Of a stretch of DNA of 5,677 bases, positions 1 to 5,544 are shown in pieces. This DNA comes from Chitinophagales bacterium (GTDB lineage Bacteria > Bacteroidota > Bacteroidia > Chitinophagales > UBA2359): NCBI GenBank assembly GCA_020629335.1, contig JAHDDN010000371.1, positions 1 to 5,677 on the forward strand. The letters run 5' to 3'. The notes under the pieces were generated by a model that searched no databases, had not been told where the DNA came from, and saw only the letters and a list, made by a program, of their open reading frames with translations. Numbering within the stretch: position 1 is the first letter of the stretch; every line of letters starts with the position of its first letter. Position numbers and translations under genes: made by a program.

Positions 1-173
1 GCAGGAGGGCGGACACATAGGTCCGCCCCTACGGATTTTGGGTCGATGCCTGAAGGGGCGACGCATATCGCGGGTGGGCCGATACGTAAGCCGGCACCTA
101 CGGATTTTGGGTTAATCCCTGAAGGGTTGATGTGTACCGCAGGAGGGCGGACACATAGGTCCGCCCCTACGGA
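1..173 (-). repeat. 69-bp in-frame tandem repeat carrying the RAYT-associated palindrome (2.5 units)
   Basis: Three 35-bp palindrome copies lie at 1-35, 70-104 and 139-173, separated by two related 34-bp spacers (36-69 and 105-138), so the period is exactly 69 bp or 23 codons. The outer two 35-bp copies are identical to each other. Each has an 8-bp perfect stem, GGGCGGAC/GTCCGCCC, around the loop ACATAG. The middle copy has diverged and its stem is largely lost. Translated in the transposase frame, each unit begins SVGA and its first half ends in PP; the second half ends PSG-I-[ND]-PK. The array probably continues past the left edge. Confidence 0.9.
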
Positions 174-485
174 AATATTTGGGGATGTGTTGAATTTGTT
201 GTATCCAATGTTTTGGATGATGGCATGGAAATGATTGGGCATGACGATATGGGTTCCGCATACAATATCTGGAAATTTATTTGGCAATTCGAAATACCAT
301 TTTTCGATCATTTTTCCTGCTTCATTTAATATCATTTTTCCGTCTTTAACCTTGCCGAATAAATGCAATTTGTTTTGTACACAGATGGTTACGAAATAAT
401 ATCCTGGACTAGTATAATCATATCCTTTTAATCGCATTGATCGGCGATTATGCAGGGCGGGGTTGTATTGGATTTTTCGTTTCAT
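1..485 (-). CDS. REP-associated tyrosine transposase (RAYT, IS200/IS605-like), 5' part; cut by window edge
   Basis: The reading frame is open on the minus strand from ATG (485-483) to the window edge: 161 codons with no stop. The N-terminus (residues 13-35, with RRSMRLKGYDYTSPGYYFVTIC) is the hallmark start of Bacteroidota RAYTs. Residues 78-90, THIVMPNHFHAII, contain the HUH metal-binding pair H85/H87. Such Y1 transposases nick single-stranded DNA at hairpins through a tyrosine; that Tyr motif should lie beyond the left edge and cannot be checked. From S105 on, the conserved fold gives way to a 23-residue repeat encoded by the family's palindromic DNA repeat (S105, S128, S151 start the units). 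The frame is kept, so the gene may still be functional, or the repeats may have disabled the protein without introducing stops. No clear Shine-Dalgarno precedes the start; an A-rich stretch does, as is common in the phylum. Family assignment is firm; activity is unknown. Confidence 0.88.
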   Translation of the reverse strand, partial: MKRKIQYNPALHNRRSMRLKGYDYTSPGYYFVTICVQNKLHLFGKVKDGKMILNEAGKMIEKWYFELPNKFPDIVCGTHIVMPNHFHAIIQNIGYNKFNTSPNISVGADLCVRPPAVHINPSGINPKSVGAGLRIGPPAICVAPSGIDPKSVGADLCVRPP

Positions 486-548
486 TTTTTAATTCGGTTA
501 TTAATTTTTATAAAATAATTTCACAGATCAACCAGAATTGACACACCT

Positions 549-583
549 CAAGGAGGGCCGACACATAGGTCGGCCCCTACGGA
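549..583 (+). repeat. RAYT-associated palindrome copy, CG-type stem
   Basis: This 35-bp copy aligns with those at 1-35 and 139-173. Its stem GGGCCGAC/GTCGGCCC is perfect but differs from the GGGCGGAC/GTCCGCCC stem by one change in each arm, at paired positions. The loop ACATAG is unchanged. Confidence 0.88.
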
Positions 584-598
584 TACCAAAATAATAGG

Positions 599-629
599 TA
601 AGGGGCCCACCTATGTGTGCGCCCGCCCG
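599..629 (-). repeat. RAYT-associated palindrome copy, inverted, one stem mismatch
   Basis: This is the reverse-oriented partner of the 549-583 copy, 15 bp away. Arms GGGCCCAC (603-610) and GTGCGCCC (617-624) pair at 7 of 8 positions around the loop CTATGT, the complement of ACATAG. The mismatch is at the same stem position that covaries in other copies. Confidence 0.8.
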
Positions 630-698
630 GTGATGGCAAATATTTGAAAAATTGGACAAACAAATATCATTCGCACATTTTCAAATAATTACACACCC

Positions 699-732
699 CA
701 AGAGGGCCGACACATAGGTCCGCCCCTACGGA
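699..732 (+). repeat. RAYT-associated palindrome copy, mixed stem
   Basis: This copy has a left arm GGGCCGAC like 549-583 but a right arm GTCCGCCC like the transposase-borne copies. Its stem therefore has one mismatch and looks like a halfway state between the two stem types. The right flank, GGATACCAA, matches the 549-583 copy. Confidence 0.85.
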
Positions 733-746
733 TACCAACATAATAG

Positions 747-780
747 GTAAGGGCGCACCTATGTGTGCGCCCTCTTGAGG
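747..780 (-). repeat. RAYT-associated palindrome copy, inverted, perfect GC stem
   Basis: Reverse-oriented partner of 699-732. Arms GGGCGCAC (751-758) and GTGCGCCC (765-772) pair perfectly around CTATGT (759-764). Its flank CCTCTTGAGG mirrors CCCAAGAGGG before the left partner, so 696-780 as a whole can also form a larger imperfect inverted repeat with arms of about 24 bp. Confidence 0.85.
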
Positions 781-808
781 CATGCTAGTATTTGAAAATT
801 TGGTCAAA

Positions 809-930
809 ATGATAAGTCCTCATATTAATGAGGCAGAAAGGAGAGAAATTCCATAAAAATGGATCACATTTCTTCGAATTTATTTCGGTTAAAACGTTTC
901 AAAGTTATTCAGTTAAAACGTTATTTTTCG
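809..930. other. AT-rich spacer with two small hairpins and an 11-bp direct repeat; no gene seen
   Basis: No plausible ORF is present. CCTCAT/ATGAGG (818-833) forms a 6-bp stem with a 4-base loop. AGAAAT-TCCAT/ATGGA-ATTTCT (844-873) forms a bulged hairpin. GTTAAAACGTT occurs at 888-898 and again at 912-922, a 24-bp spacing. TATTTTTC (922-929) is one base from the Bacteroidota -7 consensus TAnnTTTG and sits just upstream of the structured RNA, so it could be that RNA's promoter; no good -33 TTG is visible at the right distance, so this is weak. Confidence 0.4.
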
Positions 931-1067
931 GCTTAGGGATGGAAGCGGTATGTGGCGGCCATGCTGTGACTTACGACGCTTAGTGATGCGATGGCTGGCC
1001 TGAAAGGCAGACAAGCAGCACTTAGCAAAGTAGGAACGGCATAGCCACATAAGAGCGGACAGCCCGA
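931..1067 (+). ncRNA. Candidate structured RNA with long imperfect hairpin (possibly Flavo-1-like)
   Basis: On the plus strand four helices nest in register: 949-956 with 1044-1051 (8 bp perfect, TATGTGGC/GCCACATA); 961-967 with 1036-1042 (7 bp, one G-U); 970-974 with 1030-1034 (5 bp, one G-U); 978-985 with 1019-1026 (7 of 8). A terminal GCCT-GAA-AGGC hairpin sits at 998-1008. Outside these, GGG (936-938) can pair with CCC (1063-1065), enclosing the purine-rich segments ATGGAAGCGG and AGAGCGGACAG, which look like a conserved internal loop. I recall this GGGATGGAAGCGG...AGCGGACAGCCCGAC frame recurring between genes in Bacteroidota with variable central stems; the Rfam Flavo-1 motif is my best guess at a name, but I am not sure. 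The strand is inferred from that memory and from the T-rich tail at 1070-1083. It lies among minus-strand genes with no plus-strand gene nearby, so a trans-acting or mobile RNA fits better than a cis-regulatory leader. Confidence 0.55.
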
Positions 1068-1142
1068 CCTTTCCTTATTTTTTCATCGGAGGGCGCACAC
1101 ATAGGTAGCGCCCCTACTGGCCGATGAAAAAATAAGGAAAGG
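1068..1142. terminator. 22-bp perfect inverted repeat with a palindrome copy in its loop; possible bidirectional terminator
   Basis: Positions 1068-1089 and 1121-1142 are exact reverse complements, 22 of 22. The arm begins CCTTTCC, has a T6 run (1078-1083) and ends CATCGG, so transcripts from either strand would carry a stem with a U run within it. The 31-bp loop is almost entirely a RAYT-associated palindrome copy. The left arm abuts the end of the structured RNA, so it may serve as its terminator; on the other strand it could stop transcripts from the 1831-4071/1268-1807 unit. A terminator function is inferred; the inverted repeat itself is seen directly. A short non-autonomous element with terminal inverted repeats is the alternative. 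Confidence 0.6.
1088..1117 (+). repeat. RAYT-associated palindrome copy nested in an inverted repeat
   Basis: The sequence keeps the family core: GGAGGGCG, CACATAGGT and GCCCCTAC. The stem is shortened to GGGCGC (1091-1096) with GCGCCC (1108-1113), leaving an 11-base loop. Its right end reads CTACTGG, where most other plus-oriented copies end CTACGGA, so the boundary has changed where it meets the enclosing inverted repeat. Confidence 0.8.
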
Positions 1143-1153
1143 GAAGCCCCATA

Positions 1154-1279
1154 AAATAATGATTAATGATTAATGCGTAATGATTAATTGGCTCGTGCTG
1201 CGCACTTCGCATATTCGAACGCAGTAGGAAGCCAAAAAAATAATGATTAATGATTAATTGACTCGTGCTACGCACTCGT
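1154..1279. repeat. AT-rich heptamer repeat duplicated, with GC-richer tail (second repeat family)
   Basis: Two related blocks are present. The first (about 1154-1208) has AATAATGATTAATGATTAAT, an extra GCGTAATGATTAAT, then TGGCTCGTGCTGCGCACTTCG. The second (about 1237-1279) has the same heptamer run (TGATTAA periodicity) and then TGACTCGTGCTACGCACTCG. The blocks differ at a few bases. The right block overlaps the 3' end of the gene at 1268-1807 and supplies its last three codons and stop. Confidence 0.8.
1190..1233. other. Stem-loop between the AT-rich repeat blocks
   Basis: GGCT (1190-1193) pairs with AGCC (1230-1233), CTGCG (1198-1202) with CGCAG (1220-1224), and TTCG (1206-1209) with CGAA (1216-1219), giving a three-part bulged hairpin. 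On the minus strand it follows a T7 run (complement of 1234-1240) rather than preceding one, so it is not a canonical terminator for the upstream minus-strand genes. Confidence 0.5.
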
Positions 1280-1807
1280 TTTTAGTAGGCGATTGTTAAT
1301 AGACATGATAATGAGAGAGGGAATCCAGATGTAGATGAATTCGGATTGAAGGACTTGGAGGCCCCAGTCGCTGAAGAATCTGGATATGCTCATAGGGGAA
1401 ACTTTGATGAAACGCCAAGGGAGGAAATAACGGCCTTCGTCAAAGGGGGCGAAAAAGGCGATGCCTTTCCCACCTGTCGTCATGGCATCTAATACGCCAT
1501 GTGAAGAAATGGAGATGATGAAAATAAGAGCTATTTTAAAAAAGGAGATTTTCTCTTTGGGGCGTAATAGCTTATAAACGAATGCGATTAATCCTCCAAA
1601 TAGAATGCCGAAGAAAAGGGAATGGGTCATGCCTCTATGTCCCCAAAGACTTCCGTAAGGTACTCCCCAATTAAAGCCTAATACGTCTGCATCAGGAAAA
1701 GCGGCTAAGAGCATAGCAGTGATACCGATGGAGTAAGTCCATTTTTTACCTGCGCCTAATTGGCTAATGGCTAATCCTGAAATGGCGTGTGCGAATAATG
1801 TGGGCAT
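1268..1807 (-). CDS. YdjM/DUF457-type membrane-bound metal-dependent hydrolase
   Basis: This 179-residue protein matches the LexA-binding, inner-membrane-associated putative hydrolase family (YdjM, DUF457). Visible signatures, in order, are FAHA with H7, FPDAD (37-41) with D39 and D41, WGHRGMTHS (55-63) with H57 and H62, and SSHGVLDAMTT (101-111) with H103 and D107. These His/Asp residues probably bind a metal. Hydrophobic segments at about 26-37, 63-81, 92-106 and 157-170 suggest several membrane passes. Length is typical of short family members. The ATG is 23 bp after the exporter's stop, so it is probably co-transcribed with it; no strong ribosome-binding site is visible. The substrate is unknown for the family. 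Oddity: the last residues, TSA and the stop, are encoded by a dispersed repeat (1254-1279), so the native C-terminus may have been replaced. The active-site motifs are all present. Confidence 0.85.
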   Translation of the reverse strand: MPTLFAHAISGLAISQLGAGKKWTYSIGITAMLLAAFPDADVLGFNWGVPYGSLWGHRGMTHSLFFGILFGGLIAFVYKLLRPKEKISFFKIALIFIISISSHGVLDAMTTGGKGIAFFAPFDEGRYFLPWRFIKVSPMSISRFFSDWGLQVLQSEFIYIWIPSLIIMSINNRLLKTSA

Positions 1808-1830
1808 ATTGAAAAATTTAGATAAAGATA

Positions 1831-4071
1831 CTATTCATCTTTCATAAACCAATAAATAAATACGGGCATTAGGAATAGATCGGCAATTAGGGCCGTAAAG
1901 AGGGTAATACTAATCAAAAGGCCAACATAGAAAGTCATTTGAAAGGAGGAAAGCGTGAGTATTAAGAAACCAAAGAATAAAATGAGCGTGGTTATACACA
2001 AGGCTTTACCCGTTTCTAAGAAAGTATTTTTGATGGCCTCGTCTATGGTCTTTCCTTTGTTTAGTTGGAGCTTGAATTTGCTCAAGAAATGTATCGTATC
2101 ATCTACTGCTATACCGAAGGCTATGGTGAAAATGATAGAACTGGAAGCCATAAGGGTAACGCTAGTATAACCCATCACAGCACCAGTAACGATGAGTGGG
2201 AAAACATTTGGCACCAAGGAGATTAAAACCATTTTCCAATTGCGGAAAAGGAGCGCCATCAAGATACTGACAATTAGAAAGGCCATTGCTAAACCAGTGA
2301 ATAAATTCTTCCGCAAAAACTCATGATTTTTATCTACTAATAGACCAGAACCTGTCATCCGAAATTCAACTAAATCGGGATTGGTATTAGCAGCTATCCA
2401 CTCATTCACATCTGTATTAAAGGCCCGTATGACATCTGAACCTAAATCTCTAATATTGCCATTTAAGCGGGCGTATTTTCTATCGGGAGTCATGATAATA
2501 TCCACTCGTTTATCTTTGAGTTGACGATCATATTTTTTGAGTTCTTTCTCATTTTGAGGTAGGAGATATTCTTCCATTTTACTGGCATGATAAGCTTTTC
2601 TCACGCTTTTATAAAGAATATGCGGACCCATTAAGGTTTTGATTTCTTCCTTGGAGGTGATATAATTAGCTACCTTTTCTATCTCTTCTAAAACGGCTAT
2701 CTCATTAATGCGATGCGGATCTTGGGCAGTAATCGCCATTTCAAATGGGCGCACCCCTGATAGCTTGTCTTCAAAATAAATGAAGTCTTTGCGCAATTGG
2801 CTATCTGTTGGAAGGTCGCCTAATATATAGGTATTGGTAGATATTTTAGTCAAACCTATCAAGCTTACTATCATCACTACTAAGCCTATGCTTGCCATGA
2901 GCGCTTTGTTATTTTTCACCAAGCGATAAGAGGCTAACATGAGTCTATCCCAAATATCATTTTGCTTTTTGATATTGGCTAATTGGTCTTGCTTGAAACG
3001 ACTTAAGACGGATATGGCTACAATAATCACTGATATATAAGCGATAAAAACCCCTAAAGCTGCTAATAAACCAAAACTCGTAATAGCCTTGATATTAGAA
3101 GTATATAAGGTTACGAAACCAATAGCAGTGGTAATAGAAGTGAGTAAAGTAGCTAAACCTATCTCTTTGACAGCGACCTTCATAGCGGCATCCTGACTCA
3201 AGCCTTTACGTAATTCGTCTATGTATTTACTAAGAATATGAATGACATCTGACATGCCCACCACCAGCATCAAAATAGGAAAAAGAGTACTCATCAGATT
3301 GAGTTCTATACCCATAATTCCGATCAATCCCATAAATAATATCAATCCATTAACAACGGATAAAAATGCAATAGTAACGCCCCAAAATCGCTGTAATAAT
3401 AGAATCAACACCACCAATACAAACAAGGCCGATAGCAAGGCGTAAGACTGTACCTCACGCTCTATCTGCCTGATAATCTCAGTGGTACTATTGACTCGGC
3501 CTGCCATAGGAGCCCCTTCAAAACCAAATTCTTTTAACAAAGCTGCCAAACGATCAGAAATAATGAAATTCTCGCTTTCACTGGTTTCTTCTTTATGCTT
3601 AAGCAAAACCGCTGCGACTGTCCCATCTTCCGAAAAATAGCGATTGACCAGATTTTCATTCTGCATCATCTTGATACTATCTTGATGATAACTCAAGGGA
3701 TCGTCATAATGTAAGAGGGGGAAAGCCATTGGCCCTAAAGGAGTAAATACCACATCTTTAGCCTCAGTAAGTGAAGTGACTGATTCAATATGAGGAACAT
3801 TTTTACAGGAGTCCGTAAAAGCAGCTACTTTGGCCAGAAAAACACTATCAAAGATACTCGGCTCATTCTCTAAGGCGATGTATATAAAGTTATCATCAGA
3901 CTCAAAACGACTACGGTGCTCCTCATAAAAATCCAGATCCGTATCTTCCTCTGGGAAAAAATCCTTCAAATCATGATAGAATTTTAGCTGTGTACAGCCA
4001 TACATCGCTCCTGCCGTTAATAATAATAATAAGATGAGCGCTAAAGGATTCTTCGAAAGAAAGTTAATCAT
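1831..4071 (-). CDS. RND/MMPL-family exporter (COG1033-like), 12 membrane segments
   Basis: This 746-residue inner-membrane protein has the two-fold repeated layout of the RND superfamily. The first half has a membrane segment at about 9-26, a periplasmic loop at 28-208, and a five-helix bundle at 211-357. The second half has a segment at 391-410, a loop at 412-586, and a five-helix bundle at 588-740. The helix-4 signature GMSDVIHILSKY (272-283) and its helix-10 counterpart GIAVDDTIHFLSKF (653-666) carry D275 and D657/D658, the likely proton-relay acids. This resembles predicted exporters of the MMPL/Patched-like group rather than AcrB, which is about 1,050 residues, and no membrane-fusion or outer-membrane partner is adjacent. 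Such proteins move lipids or other hydrophobic compounds; the cargo here cannot be told. Cys26 lies in the first segment but MYGC is not a lipobox. It is first in a probable two-gene unit with the DUF457 protein and is divergent from the helicase. It appears intact. Confidence 0.88.
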   Translation of the reverse strand: MINFLSKNPLALILLLLLTAGAMYGCTQLKFYHDLKDFFPEEDTDLDFYEEHRSRFESDDNFIYIALENEPSIFDSVFLAKVAAFTDSCKNVPHIESVTSLTEAKDVVFTPLGPMAFPLLHYDDPLSYHQDSIKMMQNENLVNRYFSEDGTVAAVLLKHKEETSESENFIISDRLAALLKEFGFEGAPMAGRVNSTTEIIRQIEREVQSYALLSALFVLVVLILLLQRFWGVTIAFLSVVNGLILFMGLIGIMGIELNLMSTLFPILMLVVGMSDVIHILSKYIDELRKGLSQDAAMKVAVKEIGLATLLTSITTAIGFVTLYTSNIKAITSFGLLAALGVFIAYISVIIVAISVLSRFKQDQLANIKKQNDIWDRLMLASYRLVKNNKALMASIGLVVMIVSLIGLTKISTNTYILGDLPTDSQLRKDFIYFEDKLSGVRPFEMAITAQDPHRINEIAVLEEIEKVANYITSKEEIKTLMGPHILYKSVRKAYHASKMEEYLLPQNEKELKKYDRQLKDKRVDIIMTPDRKYARLNGNIRDLGSDVIRAFNTDVNEWIAANTNPDLVEFRMTGSGLLVDKNHEFLRKNLFTGLAMAFLIVSILMALLFRNWKMVLISLVPNVFPLIVTGAVMGYTSVTLMASSSIIFTIAFGIAVDDTIHFLSKFKLQLNKGKTIDEAIKNTFLETGKALCITTLILFFGFLILTLSSFQMTFYVGLLISITLFTALIADLFLMPVFIYWFMKDE

Positions 4072-4201
4072 TGAATGGATTACATTTAATTGATAGATGA
4101 ATCTACTATTTCAACAATACTAAATACACTTTTAGGTGGATTATGTTCGGCAAAAGATTTAATATTCCTAAATTGCACCTTAAATAAAGAAACCAATCAC
4201 A
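4072..4201. promoter_or_regulatory. Divergent intergenic promoter region between exporter and helicase genes
   Basis: The 130-bp AT-rich gap separates two genes read away from each other, so it must hold promoters for both. Matches to the Bacteroidota -33 TTG / -7 TAnnTTTG pattern are weak. Rightward, TTC (4146-4148) is 20 bp before TAAATTGC (4169-4176), which would give a short leader for the helicase. Leftward, TAGTATTG (4122-4115) is one base from the -7 consensus but lacks a fitting -33. No strong hairpin, operator dyad or riboswitch is seen. Confidence 0.45.
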
Positions 4202-5542
4202 ATGACCTTCGAGGATCTAAATTTAAACAAGCCATTGCTAAATGCAATAAGCGACTTAGGTTACATAGAGCCAACCCCCATTCAAGCGCAAGCTTTTGCA
4301 CCTATCATGTCTGGAAAAGACTTAGTAGGTATTGCTCAAACGGGTACTGGTAAGACCTTCGCCTACCTATTACCTTTATTAAGGCAGTTAAGCTTCTCCA
4401 AGCAGAAAAATCCTCGGGTTTTAATTATAGTACCTACTCGTGAGCTAGTCATCCAAGTACATAAATCTATTGAGGACTTGACGAAGTATATGTCAATCAG
4501 GACAGTGGCAGTCTATGGAGGTACTAATATCAAAACTCAAAGAAAACTGGTTTTTGAAGGGCTGGATGTATTAGTTGCTACACCAGGTAGATTAATGGAC
4601 TTAGCCATGAGTCGAGAACTCAAACTCAAGGATGTCCGTAAATTAGTGATTGATGAGGTAGATGAGATGCTCAATTTAGGTTTCAGAACACAATTGATGA
4701 ATGTGTTTGATATGCTACCTGAAAGAAGGCAAAATCTCCTCTTCTCCGCAACTCTTACTCCTGAAGTGGGTGAGCTAATCGAAGATTTCTTTAATTTGCC
4801 ACAAAAGATCGAAGTAGCACCACATGGTACTCCTTTGGAACAAATTGAACAAAGTGCTTATCACGTTCCTAATTATAATACCAAACGAAATTTGCTGGAG
4901 TCGCTCCTCAAAGATGAAGAAGCCTTCTCAAAAGTATTGGTATTTGTCAGCAATAAGAAAATCGCTGATCGACTACACGAACAATTATTGGCTATCTTCC
5001 CTGAAATTATAGGAGTGATTCACTCCAATAAATCACAAAATTATCGGATTCGCTCTGTCAATAATTTCGGAGATGGCACTTTTAGAGTACTCATTGCCAC
5101 TGACATCATCGCTCGTGGATTGGATATTTCGGAAGTATCTCACGTGATCAATTTTGATCTACCCGATGAGCCTGCCAACTATATCCACAGAATTGGTCGA
5201 ACGGGTAGAGCTGACAAAAGAGGAAATGCCATTAGTTTCATCAATAATCAGGAAGAAGAATACCAAATGGCTATTGAAAAACTTATGAAGCAAGTCATTC
5301 CTATCACTCCTTTACCTGAAGATTTAGCTATTTCGGAAGAATTAATGCCCGAAGAAATGCCAGAAGTATTAGGAGATAAGAATTATCTCTACGAACATAC
5401 ACTGAAGAATTCTCAAGGCGCCTTCCATGAAAAAAGCCAAAAAAACTCTAAGGTCAATTTAGGCGGTTCTTATAAAAGAAGAATCAAGGAAAAATATAAA
5501 AAACCTAAAACAAGAAGCGGCAAGCAAAAGAAAAAAAGATAA
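4202..5542 (+). CDS. DEAD-box-family ATP-dependent RNA helicase (RhlE-like), motif II DEVD
   Basis: All core motifs of the 446-residue helicase are present: Q motif with F3 and GYIEPTPIQ (20-28); motif I AQTGTGKT (45-52); Ia PTREL (78-82); GG (106-107); Ib TPGR (127-130); motif II DEVD (151-154); motif III SAT (182-184); IV VLVFVS (245-250); V ATDIIARGLDI (299-309); VI HRIGRTGR (329-336). It should unwind short RNA duplexes using ATP in the cytoplasm, in ribosome assembly or mRNA turnover. After the core comes an acidic linker (about 372-392) and a strongly basic tail (424-446, ending KQKKKR), typical of RhlE-like proteins that use the tail to hold RNA. The ATG directly precedes the conserved TFEDL start, so the start is secure. 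DEVD in place of DEAD occurs in active members of the family. It is followed 2 bp later by another gene, suggesting co-transcription. The exact paralogue is not assigned. Confidence 0.95.
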   Translation: MTFEDLNLNKPLLNAISDLGYIEPTPIQAQAFAPIMSGKDLVGIAQTGTGKTFAYLLPLLRQLSFSKQKNPRVLIIVPTRELVIQVHKSIEDLTKYMSIRTVAVYGGTNIKTQRKLVFEGLDVLVATPGRLMDLAMSRELKLKDVRKLVIDEVDEMLNLGFRTQLMNVFDMLPERRQNLLFSATLTPEVGELIEDFFNLPQKIEVAPHGTPLEQIEQSAYHVPNYNTKRNLLESLLKDEEAFSKVLVFVSNKKIADRLHEQLLAIFPEIIGVIHSNKSQNYRIRSVNNFGDGTFRVLIATDIIARGLDISEVSHVINFDLPDEPANYIHRIGRTGRADKRGNAISFINNQEEEYQMAIEKLMKQVIPITPLPEDLAISEELMPEEMPEVLGDKNYLYEHTLKNSQGAFHEKSQKNSKVNLGGSYKRRIKEKYKKPKTRSGKQKKKR

Positions 5543-5544
5543 TA

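Larger units (their letters stand above)
541..808. repeat. Duplicated composite repeat unit (541-660 and 691-808)
   Basis: Two roughly 120-bp stretches, offset by about 150 bp, align along their length. Each starts ACACACC(T/C)CA, then a plus-oriented palindrome copy, then GGATACCAA(A/C)ATAATAGGTAAG, then an oppositely oriented palindrome copy, and ends TATTTGAAAA followed by a similar T/G/A-rich tail. The paired head-to-head arrangement resembles a bacterial interspersed mosaic element (BIME), the mobile form of REP sequences. The 30 bp between the units (661-690) holds TTTTCAAATA (678-687), the exact complement of TATTTGAAAA at 641-650. No open reading frame of note lies here. Confidence 0.8.

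Noticed and set aside
46..234. Plus-strand 62-residue ORF
   Set aside because: It overlaps the transposase frame and its repeats on the opposite strand; its composition is only the translated palindrome. No family resemblance.
1..780. Regularly spaced similar repeats suggesting a CRISPR array
   Set aside because: Copies occur in both orientations, are diverged, the spacers in the 69-bp array are themselves similar, and the array lies within a transposase frame. No cas gene is present.
931..1067. Riboswitch or leader controlling a downstream gene
   Set aside because: The element reads on the plus strand while the next gene is convergent on the minus strand; there is no plus-strand gene for about 3 kb.
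1955..3445. Plus-strand ORFs (1955-2170 and 3242-3445) inside the exporter gene
   Set aside because: Low-complexity shadows antisense to well-conserved membrane segments of the exporter.
1831..4071. Lipoprotein signal at the exporter N-terminus (Cys26)
   Set aside because: The residues before the Cys (MYG) do not fit a lipobox, and the segment fits the first membrane helix of RND proteins.
4090..4353. Plus-strand 87-residue ORF overlapping the helicase start
   Set aside because: It is out of frame with the helicase Q motif region and resembles nothing; the helicase start at 4202 is well supported.
4824..5012. Small ORF inside the helicase
   Set aside because: A shifted-frame shadow of the conserved second RecA-like domain region.
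4202..5542. DEVD motif II as a sign of an inactive helicase
   Set aside because: The catalytic D-E pair is intact and all other motifs are present; variation at the third position is common in the wider family.
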